From the NCBI GenBank assembly GCA_021442645.1, contig JABUSR010000265.1:1-15402 (forward strand): DNA of 15,402 bases, in the 5' to 3' direction. Of the stretch, positions 13,423 through 15,402 are shown piece after piece. The position numbers were made by a program, and so were the translations under genes. The number at the start of each line of letters is the position of its first letter. Positions within the stretch are counted from its first letter, which is position 1. The stretch is from Ruminiclostridium sp. (GTDB taxonomy: Bacteria > Bacillota > Clostridia > Oscillospirales > Oscillospiraceae). The notes below the pieces were generated by a model. It was not told the DNA's origin, searched no databases, and saw nothing but the letters and a program-made list of their open reading frames with translations.

Positions 13423-13950
13423 ATGAGCAAACAAGATAAGGATCAGAACAAGCCCGAGTCCCAGCAGGAGGAGGCCGCGGAAGAAGTGGCCCAGGAGCCC
13501 GAACAGACTCAGACCCCCGAGGAGGCCGCGCAGGCTGCCATTCGGGAACAGGAGGACAAATACCTCCGTCTGCTGGCCGAGTACGACAACTACCGCAAGC
13601 GCAGCCAGAAGGAACGAGAGAACGCCTGGACCTCCGCCAAGGCGGAAACAGCCAAGGAATTCCTGCCCGTCTACGACAATCTGGAGCGAGCCCTGAAGCA
13701 AGAGACCGCTGACGAGGCCTATGCCAAGGGTGTTCAGATGATCATGACGCAGCTGAAGACCGTGCTGGAAAAGCTGGGCATTCAGGAGATTCCCGCCCAG
13801 GGTGAGACCTTCGACCCCAATGTCCACAACGCCGTCATGCATGTGGACGACGAGGAAGTGGGCGAAAATACCGTGGTGGAAGTCTTCCAGACCGGATTCA
13901 AGCTGGGCGACAAAGTCATCCGCCACGCCATGGTCAAGGTGGCCAATTGA
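13423..13950 (+). CDS. grpE: Nucleotide exchange factor GrpE
   Basis: A 175-residue cytoplasmic cochaperone that releases ADP from DnaK. Residues 1-40 are a disordered acidic, Glu/Gln-rich region. Residues 40-95 form the long dimerising helix (EDKYLRLLAEYDNYRKRSQK), and a four-helix segment follows. The C-terminal beta domain carries the family signature FDPNVHNAVMHVDDEEVGEN and VVEVFQTGFKLGDKVIRHAM. AAGAGGTAA just ahead of the ATG at 13423 is a moderate ribosome binding site. The 79 bases to dnaK hold a strong dnaK ribosome binding site but no clear promoter or terminator. Confidence 0.96.
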   Translation: MSKQDKDQNKPESQQEEAAEEVAQEPEQTQTPEEAAQAAIREQEDKYLRLLAEYDNYRKRSQKERENAWTSAKAETAKEFLPVYDNLERALKQETADEAYAKGVQMIMTQLKTVLEKLGIQEIPAQGETFDPNVHNAVMHVDDEEVGENTVVEVFQTGFKLGDKVIRHAMVKVAN

Positions 13951-14029
13951 TCACCGCCGGAAAACACAAGTAAATTCATCTTTTTACCATAAAATATCAT
14001 CTACTGTTCTTATTAAGGAGGAACCAGTT

Positions 14030-15402
14030 ATGTCTAAGATCATCGGTATCGACCTCGGTACGACCAACTCCTGCGTGTCCGTCATGGAAGGCGGCGAAGC
14101 AGTCGTCATCGCCAACGCAGAAGGCAACCGCACTACACCCTCCATCGTCGCGTTCTCTAAGGACGGCGAGCGTATGGTCGGCCAGGTGGCAAAGCGCCAG
14201 GCCATCACCAACCCCGACCGCACCGTCATCTCCATTAAGCGCGAGATGGGTTCCAACTACAAAGTCAACGTGGACGGAAAGGGCTACACCCCCCAGGAGA
14301 TTTCCGCCATGATTCTGCAGAAGCTGAAGGCCGACGCAGAGGCATACCTGGGTCAAAGCGTCAGTGAAGCTGTTATCACCGTTCCTGCCTACTTCACCGA
14401 CGCACAGCGCCAGGCTACCAAGGACGCCGGCCGTATCGCCGGCCTGGAAGTCAAGCGTATCATCAACGAGCCCACTGCTGCCGCACTGGCTTACGGTGTG
14501 GATAAGGAAAATGACCAGAAGATCATGGTCTACGACCTGGGCGGCGGCACCTTCGACGTCTCCGTGCTGGAGATTGGCGACGGCGTTATCGAAGTTCTGG
14601 CTACCGCCGGCAACAACCGCCTGGGCGGCGATGACTTCGACAAGGCCATCATGGACTGGATGGCAGCCGAGTTCAAGAAGGCAGAGGGCATTGACCTGAC
14701 CAACGACAAGGTGGCCATGCAGCGCCTGAAGGAGGCCGCCGAGAAGGCCAAGATTGAGCTGTCCGGCGTTACCACCTCTGCCATCAATCTGCCCTATATT
14801 ACCGCTGATGCCACTGGGCCGAAGCACTTGGACCTGACGTTGACCCGTGCTAAGTTCAATGAACTGACTGCTCACCTGGTGGAGGCCACCGTGGGCCCCA
14901 TCCGCCAGGCCATGTCCGATGCCGGCCTGAGCAACTCTGACCTGTCTAAGGTCCTGATGGTGGGCGGCTCCAGCCGTATCCCCGCCGTCCAGGAAGCTGT
15001 GAAGAAGATCACCGGTCAGGAAGGCTTCAAGGGCATTAACCCCGATGAGTGTGTGGCCATGGGTGCAGCCCTTCAGGGCGGCGTCCTGGTGGGCGACGTG
15101 AAGGGCCTGCTGCTGCTGGATGTCACCCCCCTGTCCCTGGGTATTGAGACCATGGGCGGTATCAACACCAAGCTCATTGAGCGCAACACCACCATCCCCG
15201 CCAAGAAGAGCCAGATCTTCACCACTGCCGCAGACAACCAGACCTCCGTTGAGGTCCATGTCCTCCAGGGCGAGAGAGACATGGCACAGTATAACAAGAC
15301 CTTGGGTCGCTTCAACCTGGACGGCATTGCACCCGCCCGCCGCGGCGTGCCTCAGATTGAGGTCACCTTTGATATCGACGCCAACGGCATCGTGAACGTT
15401 TC
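14030..15402 (+). CDS. dnaK: Chaperone DnaK (Hsp70), C-terminus cut by window edge
   Basis: The first 457 residues of the ATP-driven Hsp70 chaperone. The nucleotide-binding domain shows IGIDLGTTNSCV (residues 5-16), VYDLGGGTFDVSVLEI (168 on) and VLMVGGSSRIPAVQE (309 on). The linker DVKGLLLL is at 356-363, and the substrate-binding beta domain begins DVTPLSLGIET. After SIKREMGSNYKV the chain goes directly to the PQEISAMILQKLK helix, lacking the roughly 24-residue segment found in proteobacterial DnaK; this is the Gram-positive form. AAGGAGG (14015-14021) precedes the ATG by 8 bases. The rest of the substrate domain and lid lie beyond the window, and dnaJ would be expected after them. Codon use is highly optimised. 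Confidence 0.97.
   Translation, partial: MSKIIGIDLGTTNSCVSVMEGGEAVVIANAEGNRTTPSIVAFSKDGERMVGQVAKRQAITNPDRTVISIKREMGSNYKVNVDGKGYTPQEISAMILQKLKADAEAYLGQSVSEAVITVPAYFTDAQRQATKDAGRIAGLEVKRIINEPTAAALAYGVDKENDQKIMVYDLGGGTFDVSVLEIGDGVIEVLATAGNNRLGGDDFDKAIMDWMAAEFKKAEGIDLTNDKVAMQRLKEAAEKAKIELSGVTTSAINLPYITADATGPKHLDLTLTRAKFNELTAHLVEATVGPIRQAMSDAGLSNSDLSKVLMVGGSSRIPAVQEAVKKITGQEGFKGINPDECVAMGAALQGGVLVGDVKGLLLLDVTPLSLGIETMGGINTKLIERNTTIPAKKSQIFTTAADNQTSVEVHVLQGERDMAQYNKTLGRFNLDGIAPARRGVPQIEVTFDIDANGIVNV

Noticed and set aside
1..15402. CRISPR arrays, insertion sequences, prophage or defence genes, tRNA genes
   Set aside because: No repeat-spacer pattern, transposase motifs, terminal repeats, phage proteins or tRNA cloverleaf sequence could be found by reading either strand.

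Overview
The window reads as chromosomal DNA of a GC-rich Clostridia-class Firmicute, most like the Oscillospiraceae (Flavonifractor/Oscillibacter-type gut anaerobes). The evidence is strong AGGAGG ribosome binding sites, consensus sigma-A promoters, a perfect CIRCE operator ahead of hrcA-grpE-dnaK, a DnaK without the extra N-terminal segment of proteobacterial DnaK, and a DUF815 ATPase. The genus is inferred and cannot be fixed from this sequence alone. I see no insertion sequence, prophage, CRISPR array, tRNA or rRNA.

Layout. Positions 1-1468 (minus strand) hold the 5' part of an Xaa-Pro aminopeptidase gene and an AEC-family transporter gene. A divergent promoter pair at 1505-1607 separates these from panE (ketopantoate reductase, plus strand). 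Next is a 465-base regulatory region (2584-3048) with a strong promoter, a 28-codon valine-rich leader peptide, a hairpin that uses the valine codons as one arm, and an intrinsic terminator just before ilvB. ilvB, ilvN and ilvC follow as a tight operon ending in a GC-rich hairpin. Two minus-strand genes come next: a 77-residue two-helix membrane protein and a FadR/FCD-type GntR regulator. The regulator is divergent from ilvD, and their promoters overlap face to face around two GntR-type operator sites. ilvD and ilvE are followed by a large terminator, then a stand-alone DUF815 AAA+ ATPase. The window ends in the class I heat-shock operon hrcA-grpE-dnaK, with dnaK cut by the right edge.

How they work together. 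IlvBN, IlvC, IlvD and IlvE are the four shared steps of valine and isoleucine synthesis. PanE works on a product derived from the same 2-ketoisovalerate, on the way to pantothenate. The pathway appears to have two separate controls: ribosome-mediated attenuation of ilvBNC through a valine-rich leader peptide, and repression or induction of ilvDE by the neighbouring GntR protein. The leader-peptide attenuator is the most noteworthy item, because ilv operons in Firmicutes are more commonly controlled by T-box RNAs and CodY. The rest is largely ordinary core metabolism and stress response, and I found no convincing novel defence or mobile system.
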